A stretch of DNA of 64,000 bases from Halichoerus grypus (Eukaryota; Chordata; Mammalia; Carnivora; Phocidae), in the NCBI RefSeq assembly GCF_964656455.1, contig NC_135714.1, forward strand, positions 62,211,850 through 62,275,849, read 5' to 3'. Below are positions 32,208 to 45,172 of the stretch, in pieces. The notes beneath the pieces are model-generated. The model worked only from the letters and a program-made list of their open reading frames with translations. It was not told the DNA's origin and did not search any database. A program made the position numbers and the translations under genes. Position 1 is the stretch's first letter. Every line of letters begins with the position of its first letter.

Positions 32208-32713
32208 TAGAGCTTTAAAATTCTTAATATCCTGTAGTACTTAAGCTTGAATTCTAGTCTCATGTGTCATTCTCACCCCAAGTGAAGCCTCACTATAACG
32301 TTGTTAGCAGTTGTGAAGGTCACAAGAAATTTGTTATACTACCTGAGGTTCCTCTTTGTTTATTTAATTTGAACAGTTTTAAGGTCATCTTAGTGGCAAC
32401 ACTACACCCCCCACCCCGCCCTTTTTGCTCCATGTGCTTTCTTGAATGAAAGCAAAGGGGTGGAGTTACAACTGAGCCCTTGCCTGCAATCTCTCTTACA
32501 TATTCCATTAAAAATTTGTTTTCAGCTTTGTCGAAATATAATTGACAAATGAAAATTGTATGTATTTCAGATGTACTACTGAATGTTAGGATATATGTAT
32601 ATATTGTGAAAAAAATCACCACAATCACGCTAATTAACTTACCTATCACCTCAGTTAGTTACCATTTTCTTTCTTGGTGGTGGCGAGAAAACTTAATATC
32701 TACCCCCCTAGCA

Positions 32714-32844
32714 TGAGCACTGGGTGGTGAATCACTAAATTCTATACCTGAAACTAGTACTACACTATATGTTAACTAACTGGAATTTAAATAAAAACTT
32801 GAAACAAAAATATATAGCGATATATATAGAGAGATATACTATAT
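32714..32844 (+). mobile_element. Short L1 3' end nested in the old L1
   Basis: Sense L1 terminus TGAGCACTGGGTGGTGAATC ... GTTAACTAACTGGAATTTAA with a TA-rich tail. Target duplication ATCTACCCCCCTAGCA / ATCAACCCTCCTAGCA at 32698-32713 and 32845-32860 (14 of 16 match). Confidence 0.88.
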
Positions 32845-33286
32845 ATCAACCCTCCTAGCAAATTTCAAGTATACACTACAGTATTATTCACTGTAGTCAC
32901 ATTATTGTGCGTTAGATCTCCAGAATTTGTTCATCTTGTTTAACTTGCATAATTGCCTCAGCCTCTGGGCACCATGATTCTCCCCTCCGCTCTATGAGTA
33001 TGACTATTTTAGATTCCGTATATAAGTGAGATTGTGCAGTATTTGTCTTTCTGCATCTGACTTACTTCACTAAGGGTAATGTTCTCCAGGTCCACCCATG
33101 AGTGTTGCAAATGGCAGGATTTCCTATTGACTTAAAGCTAAATAATATTTTATTGGATATATACACCACCTTTTCTTTATCCATTACCAGTTGATGGATA
33201 TTTAGGTTGTTTCTGTATGTTGGCTATTAGGAATAATGCTGAAATGAACATAGGAGTGAAGGTATCGCTTCAAGATCCTGATTTCA

Positions 33287-33485
33287 GGGGTGCCTGGGTG
33301 GCTCAGTCAGTTAAACGCCTGCCTTTGGCTCAGGTCATGATCCCAGGGTCCTGGGATCGAGCCCTGCATCTGGCTCCCTGCTCAGCGGGAAGCCTGCTTT
33401 TCCCTTTCCCACTCCTCCTGCTTGTATTCCCTCTCTTGCTGTCTCTCTGTCAAATAAATAAATAAAATCTTTAAAAAAAAAAAAA
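33287..33485 (+). mobile_element. CanSINE nested in the old L1
   Basis: Perfect 15-bp target duplication AAGATCCTGATTTCA at 33272-33286 and 33486-33500. Confidence 0.97.
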
Positions 33486-33789
33486 AAGATCCTGATTTCA
33501 TTTCCTTGGCTATATACCCAGAAGTAGGATTGCTGGATCATCAGGTAGTTCTATTTAAAATTTTTTTTGAGGAAGTCCATACTGTTTTCCATAATGGTTG
33601 TAGCAATTTATATTCTCACCAACAGTGCACAGAGGTTTCCTTTTTTCCACATCCTTGTCAACAGTTGTTATCTTGTCTTTTTGATAAGAGCTATCTTAAC
33701 AGATACGAGATAATATCTCATTGAGGTTTTTGATTTGTATCCAGTAAAATTTTTACAAAATATTTTTGGTGTTTTGTCAAAGTCTGATA

Positions 33790-36700
33790 TACTTGGAGCA
33801 TTATCCACTGTTTATACTGTGGCAGAGAAACATTGAGAACTTTGAATCTAATCTGTAGGCCTTGTTTATTAAGGCTAAGAAGGATAAAGGAAGACAATTC
33901 AAGCTCTTCAGTGCTAGTCGCCTTTTTAAAAAATCAGTGTGCTATATATAGCATTACTTTCTTTTATTTGAAACTGTAATGCAAGGGAGACAGCCCTATA
34001 GAAATGAAAATGTCTCAGACTTGCATTTGTGCTGGTATTTATCAACATGCTCAAGACTTTATGGAGAAGAAAAATGAAGAAAATTTGGAAGCTTCCCCTA
34101 GTAAGTGCTCAAAGTCCCCCTAAACTTTTGGTGAATCTTGGCCAGTGGCTACTATTAAACTTAGTAGCCGTCAGGGGGAATACTTGGCATCCTGTGGATA
34201 CACTCAGAGGGGAAGCAATAAAAGCAGCCATTCCTTAATTTCCCTTAAGAGTACTATTGGGTATTGCAGGATATTGTTGTTTTTTGTTATAGCTTAACAA
34301 GAATTCAGCATTTTTAAGTGCCTCTGGTCCATCTTCATTTATTTTTAAATACTGAGTAATATGTATTTAAGTGGGAAAGCTACTCTTATTAAAATGTACT
34401 TATTCTGGGATAAAAACTTTTTTTTTTTTTTTTTTGCAGAAAACCAGTAGCAAGCACATCATCACTGTGCTGGGTGCTGCAATAAATTTCCTTTAACTAG
34501 AGATATTCGAGTCAAGACTGGACAGTCAGCACCAGAAATGAGAGTGTTGGCAGGGTCTAGATGACTGCCAGTTTGGAGTCTTACTTGTATGGGTTGAAGG
34601 TGAGGGCTGTGCATTTCTGCTTAAGGAAGCTGTTAGAGAGGGTGAGGAAACCTCCTGACTCCAGGGTCCGGTGAAGGCATTTCTTTAGGAAAGGGAGGGA
34701 TTTTGTACCCTTGGGTGCCAGGTGGTGAGCATTGGGCTCTAGGTGCCTCAGATGATTCTCTTGCCTTGCTGGGTTTTTATAAACTGTCCATGTAATCCAG
34801 ATAGTTTCCTATCTGGAAATTTATATCTTCTTAAAATATTTTGTGAGAGGAATAACATAAGAGACTTTGTACTTTTATTGATGAATATTCCATATGCATT
34901 TTCAGTCTTATTCATATTCTTGTGGTAGGAACAGATGTTTTAAATTAACAAACACATTTCTTATGCTTTGTTTTGAATTTAGAAGATGCAGCTGAGCTTA
35001 GCAGCCATATTAATTTCTTCAAACTATGCTATATGTGATCATATATCTCAATTTTCTGGTCAGAGCATACACTCTCCCCACCTTTTTTTTTTTTTAAGTT
35101 TTTATCATTTTTGCTCTAAATTGCCTTATAACCTAGTACCTCGTTTTGATTTTCTTTCTCCATTTGTCTGTTTATAACTACAAAATATATACATATATGT
35201 GTTTATTTTATACACAGTACATTTATGTATGCATATGTACATATTCCCTAGGAAAGAACTGTCACTCATTTATGACAGCTTATGGTATTATCTTGTCACC
35301 ATTTGCTTACTTTTTGAAGCTGTCTCCTTACTAAGGGAAAAGAATACATATAAATATCAAATGACAATCATGAGTTAAGCCAGCTTATGTTTTTTGGTAT
35401 TTGAATGGCAAATGTCTAAAGAAAAGTTGGCTTTAAAAATTTCATATGGATGGCATTTTGCTTCTGGGAGAGGGAGGGACACTTAAATATAAAAATGGCA
35501 CAAGATAATTTGGTAAAAAATCTGAGCAGTTTTATGTAAAATAAGTGCATTGCCTCTGGTATGTCAGCAAAGTGCTTTTTTAGCAATGATTTCTTAGGCT
35601 CCCAGAGCTTATAAACTAAATGAAAGGAAGGAGGAAAGGGGAAAGGTTTCACAGTAAGAAAGTTCATTGTTATACCCGGGAGACCCTTGAGTTGGGGCCA
35701 TGACCTGTGAGTTCTTTCCTGACAGCTCCCAAGATTAGTTATTTATTAAATTTATGTCATTCCTTTCCTCCAAAGGGAAATTGAATGGAGGGGGAGGGGT
35801 TGGGAGAGGAGGGTGTCTACACTGGAGAGCAGATTTTGTAGTTCCTTATACCTCACATTCCTGAGATGGTTCTGTAAGTGTGAGCAAGAGAGAATTATTA
35901 ACAGAAACAGATACTTATTCTTTGGTGCTCTTACTATGCTGAGTTTCCCTGTAATCCAGAGGGAACTTGGTCTAAGAGATGAGAGAACAGAAATAGAAGG
36001 AACCCTAACCTGAAATTAGTAGCAAGAAGAAACTTCTTTCTCCCATATTTGCCATCGGTAGATGTAATAGGAGTGATCCGACTGGATTCCAGATACTTAT
36101 TGATCAGCGTCCACGTGCTAGAAGACATGAGTTACGTCCCTAGGTCATGTGTGGTAGCAGACCCTAGGTTGCCTGCTCACTAGCCCCTTTTCTCTTTTTC
36201 TCTACTGGCAAAATCCTAATTTTTTTCCCAGTCCCCACCCCTTCCCCACAAGACTTGTGTAAATCCTAGTTGTAAGCGACTTAGGAAGGTATATATTCCC
36301 CTGCCAGGATTGGTTTAGGAGTGAGTTTATGGCCTAATCGTGGCCAATGAGATCTGCATGGAAGTCTGCTAAGTTTTTGGTGCTTGAAATAACCTCATAG
36401 AGAACCTCCCCCTAAGTCCTGAACTAGTTGAGAAATAAACAAAGAATAAATATAGATGTAAAAACATCACCTTTTTATTTTTTAATCAGTGAAGCTAAGG
36501 TGGTGGATATAGCTTTGATTTTTCTTGACCAAATGGGCTCACTGATTCTGAACCCCCAGATTCCAGCAGACTTACGCCTTCACAGGCAGAACTTTATCGA
36601 AGCAGCTTTCCCACATAGGTAAGAATTGCTGTTGGGAGAAGCAGAGGAAAACTTAATGCTCTTAGATGAAAGGTTTGCTCCCTAGAAGAGGAAGGGAGAC

Positions 36701-37180
36701 AAAACCGAGTAACACAAGCACAGTTACTCTTTTAAATTTACCGGTTAGATAAATCATGCCACCTTCCCAAGGATAAGAAAGCACTAGAGTTGTATGTTGA
36801 TATCCCTTCACAAGAAGGAAGCCTCAGGAGAAAGAATTCTCCATTAACGGGAGATTTTAAACCTTAGTCTTTGAACCTTGGCAGGTGAGGATGCAGTCCC
36901 CAGAGCTGCTGCAACCATTAGGCTACCCAGCCGACACACACAGGTTGATGGAGGAGAAGGGTGGAAAGACTGGTTCCTCCGGGAGCTGGGCTATTCATCC
37001 GCTGATGTAACCAGCACAGGAACTGACCTTCCTGGGGGATTGTTATATGAGCCTAGAAATTCTCAAATTGTTTAAGCCAGAACAAATAGGATTTTATGTG
37101 ACTGTAGCCAAAATCATTCTCTCCCATACCCTACCATCAAATAGTGAACTCCGTTCACAGCGCTTTGGGGTAAATGTCAG
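33790..37180. other. Intron 2, long CanSINE-free stretch
   Basis: Mostly unique sequence with T18 at 34419-34436. A possible unassigned old repeat lies around 36190-36410 (AATCGTGGCCAATGAGATCT). No exon supported. Confidence 0.4.
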
Positions 37181-37189
37181 TGAAGGTGT

Positions 37190-37420
37190 GCAGCCGCATG
37201 GTCAAGGGGAGGAACTCTAGATTCAGAGTTCTGAGTTTCAGGCTGAGCTCTTCACTGCTGTTTGACCTTGGAAAAGCTACTCACCTCATCGGTAAAATGG
37301 GGATAATAGTTTTGTGTACGTAAATAGAGCTGCTGCAAAGGTAAATGAGATAATATGTGGAAGTACCTGGGACATAGTAAGTAGTAGGTACATGCTAGCT
37401 GTTGAGAATATTGTTATTCT
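37190..37420 (+). mobile_element. MIR fragment, nearly full-length
   Basis: TTCACTGCTGTTTGACCTTG, CATCGGTAAAATGGGGATAA, TGAGATAATATGTGGAAGTA and TAGTAAGTAGTAGGTACATG in MIR order. Confidence 0.88.
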
Positions 37421-37429
37421 TGGCGGAAA

Positions 37430-37700
37430 CCACTTTTGATCTTGGCCTTCAAATGTGGGTCAGTTTAGAACAGAAAGACATGAGGGAAAAGCTCTTAAGA
37501 TAGAGGATCAGTATGAGTAAAAGCATGAGTGGCAAAGGTAGTCCAGTTTGATTGACAAATGAGAAGTGATGGGATGAAACAGAGAAAGGACTTTTAAACT
37601 CTGGGTCACAAAGGGCCTGGAGGAATACATTTGAATTACATTCTGTAGGCAGTCGGGGACCCTTTGAAATGGAAATCATTTGTTCTTAAATACTAACTCT
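37430..37700 (-). mobile_element. L2 fragment
   Basis: Reversed L2-like wording: GAGTAAAAGCATGAGTGGCA and CACAAAGGGCCTGGAGGAAT. Confidence 0.5.
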
Positions 37701-38769
37701 GTCACTGCAAACTGATTAGTGTGTTGTTGGAGGTGAGATGTCATGGCATCTTCCTCTACTGTGTTCCTCCCTCTTCTCATTTTCACCAGGGTCCTCATGT
37801 TGTTGCTCTGTAGGGCTTTGGAGAGGACGTGAGGGGCTCCATGTAACTGATCATCATTGCTGAAAAAGAAAGATCAGTCTGCAGACATATTCCAGCAGTG
37901 AGTCAGTACTGTTAGGTTCATCATTAGTTCAGCAAAAATGGCTTCATCTGGTGTTGTGTCAAGTAGAACTCCCTGTTAATAGGCATTAATCCATTCCTTT
38001 AATATCGATGTTCATAATGATGCCCCCCGAGGTGGTGGTATAATTGTTTTCCTTCCCCTTTAATTAGCATTTCTCATTTCTTCTTTATAATTTGCAAAGA
38101 TTGAATTATGTTCCAGATAGTATTAGGATAAAGTACATTTTATTGTATTTAATTTTTTTAATGGAAACCTGGTTATTTTATATATCCTACCCCATATTTT
38201 GAGGAGTATAGTTTTTCTCCCATGCTGGATAACCAAAGCTTATTATCTTTTTGTTTGCCTTTAGAATGTTATCAGATTTATCAATTTCTACAGTTAAAAT
38301 GTGTTTTTTAATATAACGTATATCAACTATACTTCAATTATAAATGTTTTTTTAGAAGAAAGATCAAGTATGGTAAGATGCCTTAAAGAATAGAAGGACC
38401 TCTTGAAAACATGAACCTCTAGAAAATATTCTTAATAGTTTGAGGATTTAGGAGGAGAAGAGAGGAAGATTTTATGGGAATAAGATAACTCAAGCGCATA
38501 TGAAAAGGAGAAAAACTCATGTTAATGGCTGCTTTGGTTACCACTTTAGAATAGATTAAGGTGTTGAAGAGAAAAAATCTTTTTTTATATTTCTTACTCT
38601 GTTTCACTGATGACTTGGAGGAAAAACCTCAATAATAACAGGAGATAAATATAAAGGATAATATAAGAAATACTATTAGTGTCAAGGCGTGTGTATTCCT
38701 GTGAGGTGGTTTTATGCAGACTTATTAAGGTCAAGGATACTTACTCAGCAAGGGAGATTGTATCTTTAA
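37701..38769. other. Intron 2, nothing recognised
   Basis: AT-rich unique DNA. Confidence 0.5.
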
Positions 38770-38783
38770 AACTAAGAATTCCA

Positions 38784-38894
38784 ACATGTTGTGATGAGCA
38801 CTGGGTGTTATACGCAACTAATGAATTGTTGAACACTACATCAAAAACTAATAATGTACTATACAGTGGCTAACTGAACATAATTAAAAAAAAC
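38784..38894 (+). mobile_element. Very short L1 3' end insertion
   Basis: About 111 bp of L1 terminus (GTGATGAGCACTGGGTGTTA ... TAATTAAAAAAAAC) with a perfect 14-bp target duplication AACTAAGAATTCCA at 38770-38783 and 38895-38908. Confidence 0.93.
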
Positions 38895-39251
38895 AACTAA
38901 GAATTCCATTTTTTTGTACTAGAAATAAATTATTGAGGTAGGAAGAAAACCATTAAAAAGGGTCAATAGTGTTTTTTTTTTAAGTGTTTTGTGAAAACAC
39001 TTTACGTAAATGAAGGGTAAATTGGCTCCCCTTATGCATGTAGTTCCCTTAAAGTTAATGAAATATTTTAGACACTAGTGCTTTAGTATTACAGAGGAGA
39101 AAAAAAATTGCACTTACGCTCTGTTAAAATAAACAGATGTAAAGAGATATTTAATGCTTTCTACTTTGTGCTGAAGTGTCTCAGAAATCATTTTAGTAGG
39201 TGTATCTTAAAAACAGGTCTCAAATCACAAAAGGCCAAGGAAATATATTTT

Positions 39252-39442
39252 TTAAAAGATTTATTTATTTATTTAAGAGAAAGAGTGTGTGCATGTGTGT
39301 GGGGGAGGGGCGGGGGGGGAGAGAGAGAATCTCAAGCAGACTCCCCACTGAGTGCTGAGCCCAGTTTCAGGACTCTGAGATCATGACCTGAGCTGAAACC
39401 AAGAGTCAGATACTTAACTGACTGAGCCACCCAGGGGCCCCT
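39252..39442 (-). mobile_element. CanSINE, diverged
   Basis: Flanked by GGCCAAGGAAATATATTTT (39233) and GGCCAAGGAAATATTTT (39443). Contains a TG/G-rich expansion at 39284-39330. Confidence 0.94.
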
Positions 39443-39779
39443 GGCCAAGGAAATATTTTATAATAATTTTAGATTTACTTATATAAGATTTAAGGTTAAC
39501 TGAGCCCCATAACTGTCATAAAAAACCCCAAACTTTCGGTGCCTTCTACTAACCTGTTACACACAGAGCATGTGGAAAAGAGCCTTTGCAATGTTACAAC
39601 CTTTGTCTTAAAAAATAAACAAAATGCTGAAACATTAAAAAAAGAGGGAAAGTCTCCATTAATCCAAGTAATTCCACAAACAAGGACAATTACTACAAAT
39701 ATTAGATGAACTCATTGCAGAACTTCTGTAAGTATGTGTGTGTGCAACAAACACAGGCATCGCAAAATGCATATTGTTT

Positions 39780-40150
39780 GGTCACTGTTTTTTTTTTTTA
39801 TATAATACTATATAACGAATACTTTTCTATGTCAATACACAACTGACCTACATGATAAATCCATCATAGATAAACTGTAAGTTATTTTAGTGATTCCTAT
39901 TGATTGGTATTCATAGTCCAGTATTTTGGTATTGTAAGCAACACTGTGATGACCATTCTTGCACACTTTTCAATTATTTCCTGAGGATAAATTATTTCCT
40001 CAGGTAAATTTCAATTATTTTCTGAGGTAAATTCCTTAGAAATATAATTATTGAGACACATGATACACATTTTTAAGAAACATATTTGTGTACACATTTA
40101 ACACACATTACCAAATTGCCCTTTGGGGAACTCTTACTAATTTCCATCCT
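39780..40150 (-). mobile_element. Old L1 fragment with local tandem duplication
   Basis: Reversed old-L1 wording (ACCAAATTGCCCTTTGGGGA). At 39971-40034 a TCAATTATTTCCTGAGG-like unit occurs about 2.5 times. Confidence 0.6.
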
Positions 40151-40467
40151 ATTAGCTCGTATTAGTAAGGAATTCTGATGTAAGGTTAAAACTAACATTT
40201 GATTTTTGATTTACTGATTTTTAAAGGGTGATGAAATAGAAGGCAGTATTGACAAATATTGATAAAATTTTTAAAATACCTAACAATGTAAAACTAAAAA
40301 AAAGCCCAATAGAATACAGATTTTCAAAGAATTGGTGTTACAAAGAATTACTTAGTACTTACAAAGAATTCATGCAAATGTTTAATAATCCTACCAAACT
40401 CCAGGAATTAAACTAAGAATAGAGAGTTCAGATAAGAGAAAATACAAGTAGCAAATATATTAAAAAG

Positions 40468-40670
40468 AGGGATGCCAGGGTGGCTCAGTCAGTTAGGCGT
40501 CTGCCTTCGGCTTGGGTCATGATCCCAGGGTCCTGGGATCGAGTCCTACATCGGCCTCTCTGCTCAGCGGGGAGCCTGCTTCTGCCTGCTTCTCCCTCTG
40601 CCTGCCACTCCCCCTGCTTGTGCTTGTGCTCTCTCTCTGTCAAATAAATAAATAATAAATCTTAAAAAAT
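40468..40670 (+). mobile_element. CanSINE
   Basis: Target duplication ATATATTAAAAAG / ATATATTAAGAAG at 40455-40467 and 40671-40683. Contains a doubled CTGCTTCTGCCTGCTTCT segment. Confidence 0.95.
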
Positions 40671-40719
40671 ATATATTAAGAAGAATCATTGTTAAGAACC
40701 AGGTGAAAACTAAACTAAT

Positions 40720-41095
40720 GATGAGATATCACCTTATGCCTATTAGAAAAAAAATTAAATGATTAAGTTGAGTTTTCTGGGAATTTGCCCTAAAGAATTA
40801 ATTTAGAAGAAAAAAAAATTATGCATAAAGAAGTGTTCTTTCCAGCGTTATTTACACTATAAATTAAGAAGTTATCTAAATGTCTGTAGTAAAGGAGTGG
40901 TTAAGTAAATCACCGTAGATACAGTTGACATGGGACATTATATAGCTATTAAAATAATAGATGTGAAGAGCATCTAGCCATGTAGACACATTTATGAGGT
41001 AACGTTAAGTGAAAGGCAGAGTGTTCAGTTCAAACCCTGTGATTGAAAGTCTTTTAAAATGTGCCTTTCTGTGATTAGAGTCTGATAAGTGGGAA
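40720..41095 (+). mobile_element. Old L1 fragment
   Basis: Sense wording GATGAGATATCACCTTATGC, GGGAATTTGCCCTAAAGAAT and AAGTGTTCTTTCCAGCGTTA. Confidence 0.7.
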
Positions 41096-42947
41096 AAACT
41101 CATTTTATTTCAAAAGGAGGGAGAAAGCTTGTTAAGGGGAGGAACCAAAGGTGAGAGAGAGGATAGAAGTTAGGAGAATGAAGGGACAGTGGATGCAGAA
41201 GATCAAGAAGGGACAAGATGGCTGGAGTGGGATTAAACCATAAGTGACAAAGACAACATAGACAAGGGTCTTCTACAAAGATAGAAGCAGAGCAGGAGAA
41301 GGTATATGAAAATTACATTATTTAGGACTCTTAGTGTGAATGATGGAAACTCAGCTCAAACTAGCATAAGCAAAGCCTGTAATTTATTGCTTCCTTGACC
41401 TGGAAGTCTAAGGGTTTGGCTTCTGATGCAGCTGCATCCGTGTGATCATATGACATCTCTTTTGGCTGTGCATTATGCTGGGTTAGGCAGTCTCTTTGTG
41501 GTGGCAACGTTGGTTTACATAGTTCAGATAGTTCATGTTCACAGAGAGCCCCCTTTTTGGGGGGTAAGTTTCCAGTCAGAGTTCTTAAAAAAATTCTGAT
41601 TGATCTGGCTTACATCAAGGATCTTACCCCCAGCTGTAATCATACCCTCATGGGGAGAGAGAAACCTTACGATTTATCATACCACCAAGTAGAGAGGCCA
41701 TTTCTGGCAGTGAAAGTATGCTGGCCAAAGAGATGGGAGCAGATGTTCTCTACAAGGATAAGTAGATATTTGGAGACAGTATGGCTCCTTTACTAAACCT
41801 TAAGTGAGAGCTACCATCTTCTTGGTTGGCTTAATCAACTAGGCTGGAGAATGCATCACTGGAACCAGGTCTCCCATCTCTCGACTACCCACATTGTGGT
41901 CAGCCGAGACTAACATCCATGCCTACTTGCTTTTATCTGAAGTTGACGAACAAAGTTAGTTGGATCCATTTCACTCTCTAATAAGCCTTTACTTGTTTGA
42001 AAATAATACTCAGCAAAAGCATGGACATATTTGATGAATGAGGGCTGTGTTGATGTCCTTTTTGGTAATTTGGGGGCAGGCGGTGAAGTAAACGGGTGGT
42101 AGGTTAGATGTTAATGCATTTCAAAGTGGGATGTTTTCTTGTTTTCTTGAAATACTTGTTTGGAACATTTCTTGGTACTTAGTTCTTTCATTTATTTTCC
42201 TTTGATAAATGACTAGTAGAAAGAGAAAACAGTTTGTAATGGAGACTGAAAATTTATTGAATGAAAGATGGGGCTCAGAGTGTATGGAGCCAAACGTTTT
42301 TCCAGCCCTCTGAATGAGTCAGTGATTTGATGTACAGTGTCCATTCCCAAATCATTGTCCTACCGTGAGGAATGAGAGCAGAGTAAGTTAAACTGTGGCA
42401 CGTTCAGGTATTTGGGAGCTTTAGACTGTTACCTGAAAGAATTATCATTTCTAGCCTTTTTGGAGTTACAATCTCTCCTCCCCACCCGCCCTCCACCCCC
42501 TTGACTTCTACAGGTGTAGAAAAATAGGAGTTTTGGAATACTGGAAGTAAGTTAAGAAGTTTGATCATTTTCCTATCCTTAATTTAATGCCCTGTAGTGG
42601 CTGTAAATTAAGCTTTCTTTGCCCAGTGGAAGGAAGCTTTCTCTGGGATATTTAACTTACTTGCTTCTATTCATTGAGACCCTCAAAGACTGCTTTCAAG
42701 GAAAGGAAATCAATCCTCAACCTCTTTGTCTTTAATGAAAGACAGAAGGTTAGCAACTCAATGTTTAGTAATGAAGTAATGAAGTAAGTAAGTGAAGTAA
42801 GCTGCATTTCATGCTGGTGCTGTTATTTCTCGATGTGAGTTAGGGAGAGTCCTTGTGACAAGGATTGTAGATGCCACTGACTCAAAGCACGGAGAAACTG
42901 GATGAGTTTTGGTAGTTTAGGCAAAGGAGCAGAGCTGAGGAGTGGGC
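41096..42947. other. Intron 2; possible old DNA-repeat relic at 41318-41560
   Basis: ACTCAGCTCAAACTAGCATA followed by AGCAAAGCCTGTAATTTATT resembles a common old mammalian repeat. A TAATGAAG/TAAGTAAG short tandem lies at 42769-42800. The rest is unique. Confidence 0.35.
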
Positions 42948-42964
42948 AGGAAAGAACAGGGTCT

Positions 42965-42999
42965 CATCGCTTCTCAGCCTTTTGGCTAAGATCAAGTGT
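42965..42999 (+). pseudogene. U2 snRNA 5'-end retropseudogene fragment
   Basis: Bases 42966-43000 match the first 35 nt of U2 snRNA (ATCGCTTCTCxGCCTTTTGG then CTAAGATCAAGTGTA), with one G-to-A change at position 11. That change fits loss of a CpG. The fragment is flanked by a perfect 17-bp direct repeat AGGAAAGAACAGGGTCT at 42948-42964 and 43000-43016. There is no A tail and everything past about nt 36 of U2 is missing. This is the signature of an L1-machinery insertion of a 3'-truncated snRNA. It is too short to act as U2: it keeps part of stem-loop I and lacks the branch-point-recognition region and Sm site. Confidence 0.9.
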
Positions 43000-43016
43000 A
43001 GGAAAGAACAGGGTCT

Positions 43017-44124
43017 TGAGGATGTCTTGGGTGGAAGGACCCACGTAATTTTTTGTCAGTGTGAGTCCGAAATATTTGAGTTTTTATGGAAGAGAATTGT
43101 ATGGAAACTCTGGAGCTATGCCAGAGAGAAAGAACAAGAGAGAAAGAACAAAGAACAGAAATGTGGGTTAAAAAGGGTCTTTTTGAAAAAAACTTTGGGC
43201 CCATGCCATAGCATGACTTTTAATAGCTACAACTGTTTTTAGAAAACAGCTTGATGTTCTGTTTTGTTTCTTCCTATTGTTTTTGTTTTATCTCATTGTA
43301 AGGATTTTGTAGCTTGAGTGTTAGTGTAGACGTTGTTCCATATCTCTGTTTTTGGTACAGTCTCTAAATTCTGTAGTTCTTCTTTTGTTTGCTCGTTTGC
43401 TTATGCCCCAGCTTTTCTCCTCTGCATCCCTTTGTACTAACATCTCAATTTTTACCCCAAGCTGATGATGTACTAAACCGTGGAAATAAATTAGGAGCCA
43501 GAACAAAGAGCTTTCATCTTCAGTATTTATAATCATCTTATTGTGTTTGATGATTTCTTTCTGTGTGTGTGTATAGAACCATGAAAACTATTCTGCCATT
43601 AGTTCTATTTTGCAAACTGCCGTCTTCTGGATCCCTGAGTGGGCCCAACCATTAATAGGTGTGATACTATATACAGTGTATACCACACAAATGGAACGAC
43701 CTTTCCCCTTTGGGAACCCCGTTCTTTGGCAAACTCACCTGTTTGGAACACAGCTCGGAAACAGGAACTAACACCAGAGGTCTGTGAAGAGCCAGAATGA
43801 AACCACACTGGGTGTACCTGGAAGGGCCTGGTTGATTCATTCCCCTGGGGCAACAGGAAGCCGTGCTGTTGGTATTACTGCCGCGGGCTCGCTGCTCGAG
43901 GAGGAGGTGTAATTGCAGTGTTGCTTCGAGAAGAGGCTGGTATGCTCAGGCATTTAGGAGAAAGAGTAGATTTTTGGGTATATATTTAGAATAATCAAGG
44001 CAGGATGTCAATAAAAAAATCAAATCTTTTCTAAGTGGAATGGGTTTTCTCTTAATGAGATACATTCTATTGTCCAGAGTTTGTACCAGTGAATAGCTAG
44101 TGATGTATCCGCTTTGAGAAACAC
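43017..44124. other. Intron 2, no repeat family or exon recognised
   Basis: Contains a doubled 14-mer AGAGAGAAAGAACA at about 43123-43150; otherwise unique. Confidence 0.45.
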
Positions 44125-44141
44125 TGTGTGAAATCTTTTCT

Positions 44142-44338
44142 TTTTCTTTTCTTTTCTTTTTATTATTTATTTGAGAGAGAGAGAATGTGAGACAGAGAGC
44201 ATGAGAGGGAGGAGAGTCAGAGGGAGAAGCAGACTCCCCGCTGAGCAGGGAGCCCGATGTGGGACTCGATCCCAGGACTCCAGGATCATGACCTGAGCCG
44301 AAGGCAGTCGCTTAACCAACTGAGCCACCCAGGCGCCC
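44142..44338 (-). mobile_element. CanSINE
   Basis: Perfect 17-bp target duplication TGTGTGAAATCTTTTCT at 44125-44141 and 44339-44355. Confidence 0.97.
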
Positions 44339-44947
44339 TGTGTGAAATCTTTTCTATGCTCAGTTCTGCTTTTGCCATGAACATGTAGTTTAAACTGCAC
44401 AAATCTGTTGTACAAGCAGATACATATAAGCTTTCCATGAGATGTGTATTGGGATGCATTCATTTTGAGCTCGCAAACATTTTACCACCTGAAATTCTTT
44501 TATAGTTATGGAATATTTATTTTCAGTTCACGTCTAATCTTCCATTTGTGTGGCAAGCCTGTGCTTTTGTTTTCCTTTTAAATTTTTCATAGTTACATTA
44601 CCTTGTAACTCTGTCCTAGGATGTTTTGCTGGGATATGCAGGCAGGTGGAATTGGGATATGCCTCCCTAAAATTTGTCCTCTTTCCCTCTGCTGGAAAAA
44701 CAAAACCTCCCTAACTGACACTGCAAGCTTGGGTATATTAAATTGGTGTTTAACTACATTCTCTGATTTAAATGGGGCCTGGATATCCATGAGAAAGAGC
44801 TTGACCCTGTAAACAATTGGAATTGAGACATCCGATGTCATGTCTTAAAGACTACAAGGATGAGATGGCATGGGACTACAGATAAAAAGGCTAGGCTGTA
44901 AAGAGAGACAGTAGGTTTCTGGAGAGGAGTATCTCCACAAATGAGGA

Positions 44948-45172
44948 CAGTGTTTGCACGGTGAAACATTCTAGTAGAGCTTTTTGCAACAATGAAAATG
45001 TTCTGTAACTGTGCTGATAGCTACCCCCCCCCCGCCCCACCCAAAGTTGACCATGAATATTTGAAATGTGGCTAGTGGTGGAAGAGGAAGAAATCAATTA
45101 TAAATTTTATTTATTTTTAATTAGATTTAAATAGCTGTATGTGACTAGTAGCTACCATATTGGACAGCACTG
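44948..45172 (+). mobile_element. hAT-type nonautonomous element, degraded
   Basis: The right end TATTGGACAGCACTG (45158-45172) is well kept. The interior (AATGAAAATGTTCTGTAACT, ATATTTGAAATGTGGCTAGT) matches the copy at 31768. The left end is eroded. A C11 run lies at about 45015-45025. Confidence 0.75.

Larger units (their letters stand above)
32515..33780 (-). mobile_element. Old L1 fragment interrupted by a younger L1 end and a CanSINE
   Basis: Reversed L1 landmarks: TTTGTCGAAATATAATTGAC, GATATATACACCACCTTTTC, TCCATAATGGTTGTAGCAAT and ATAATATCTCATTGAGGTTT. Confidence 0.85.
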
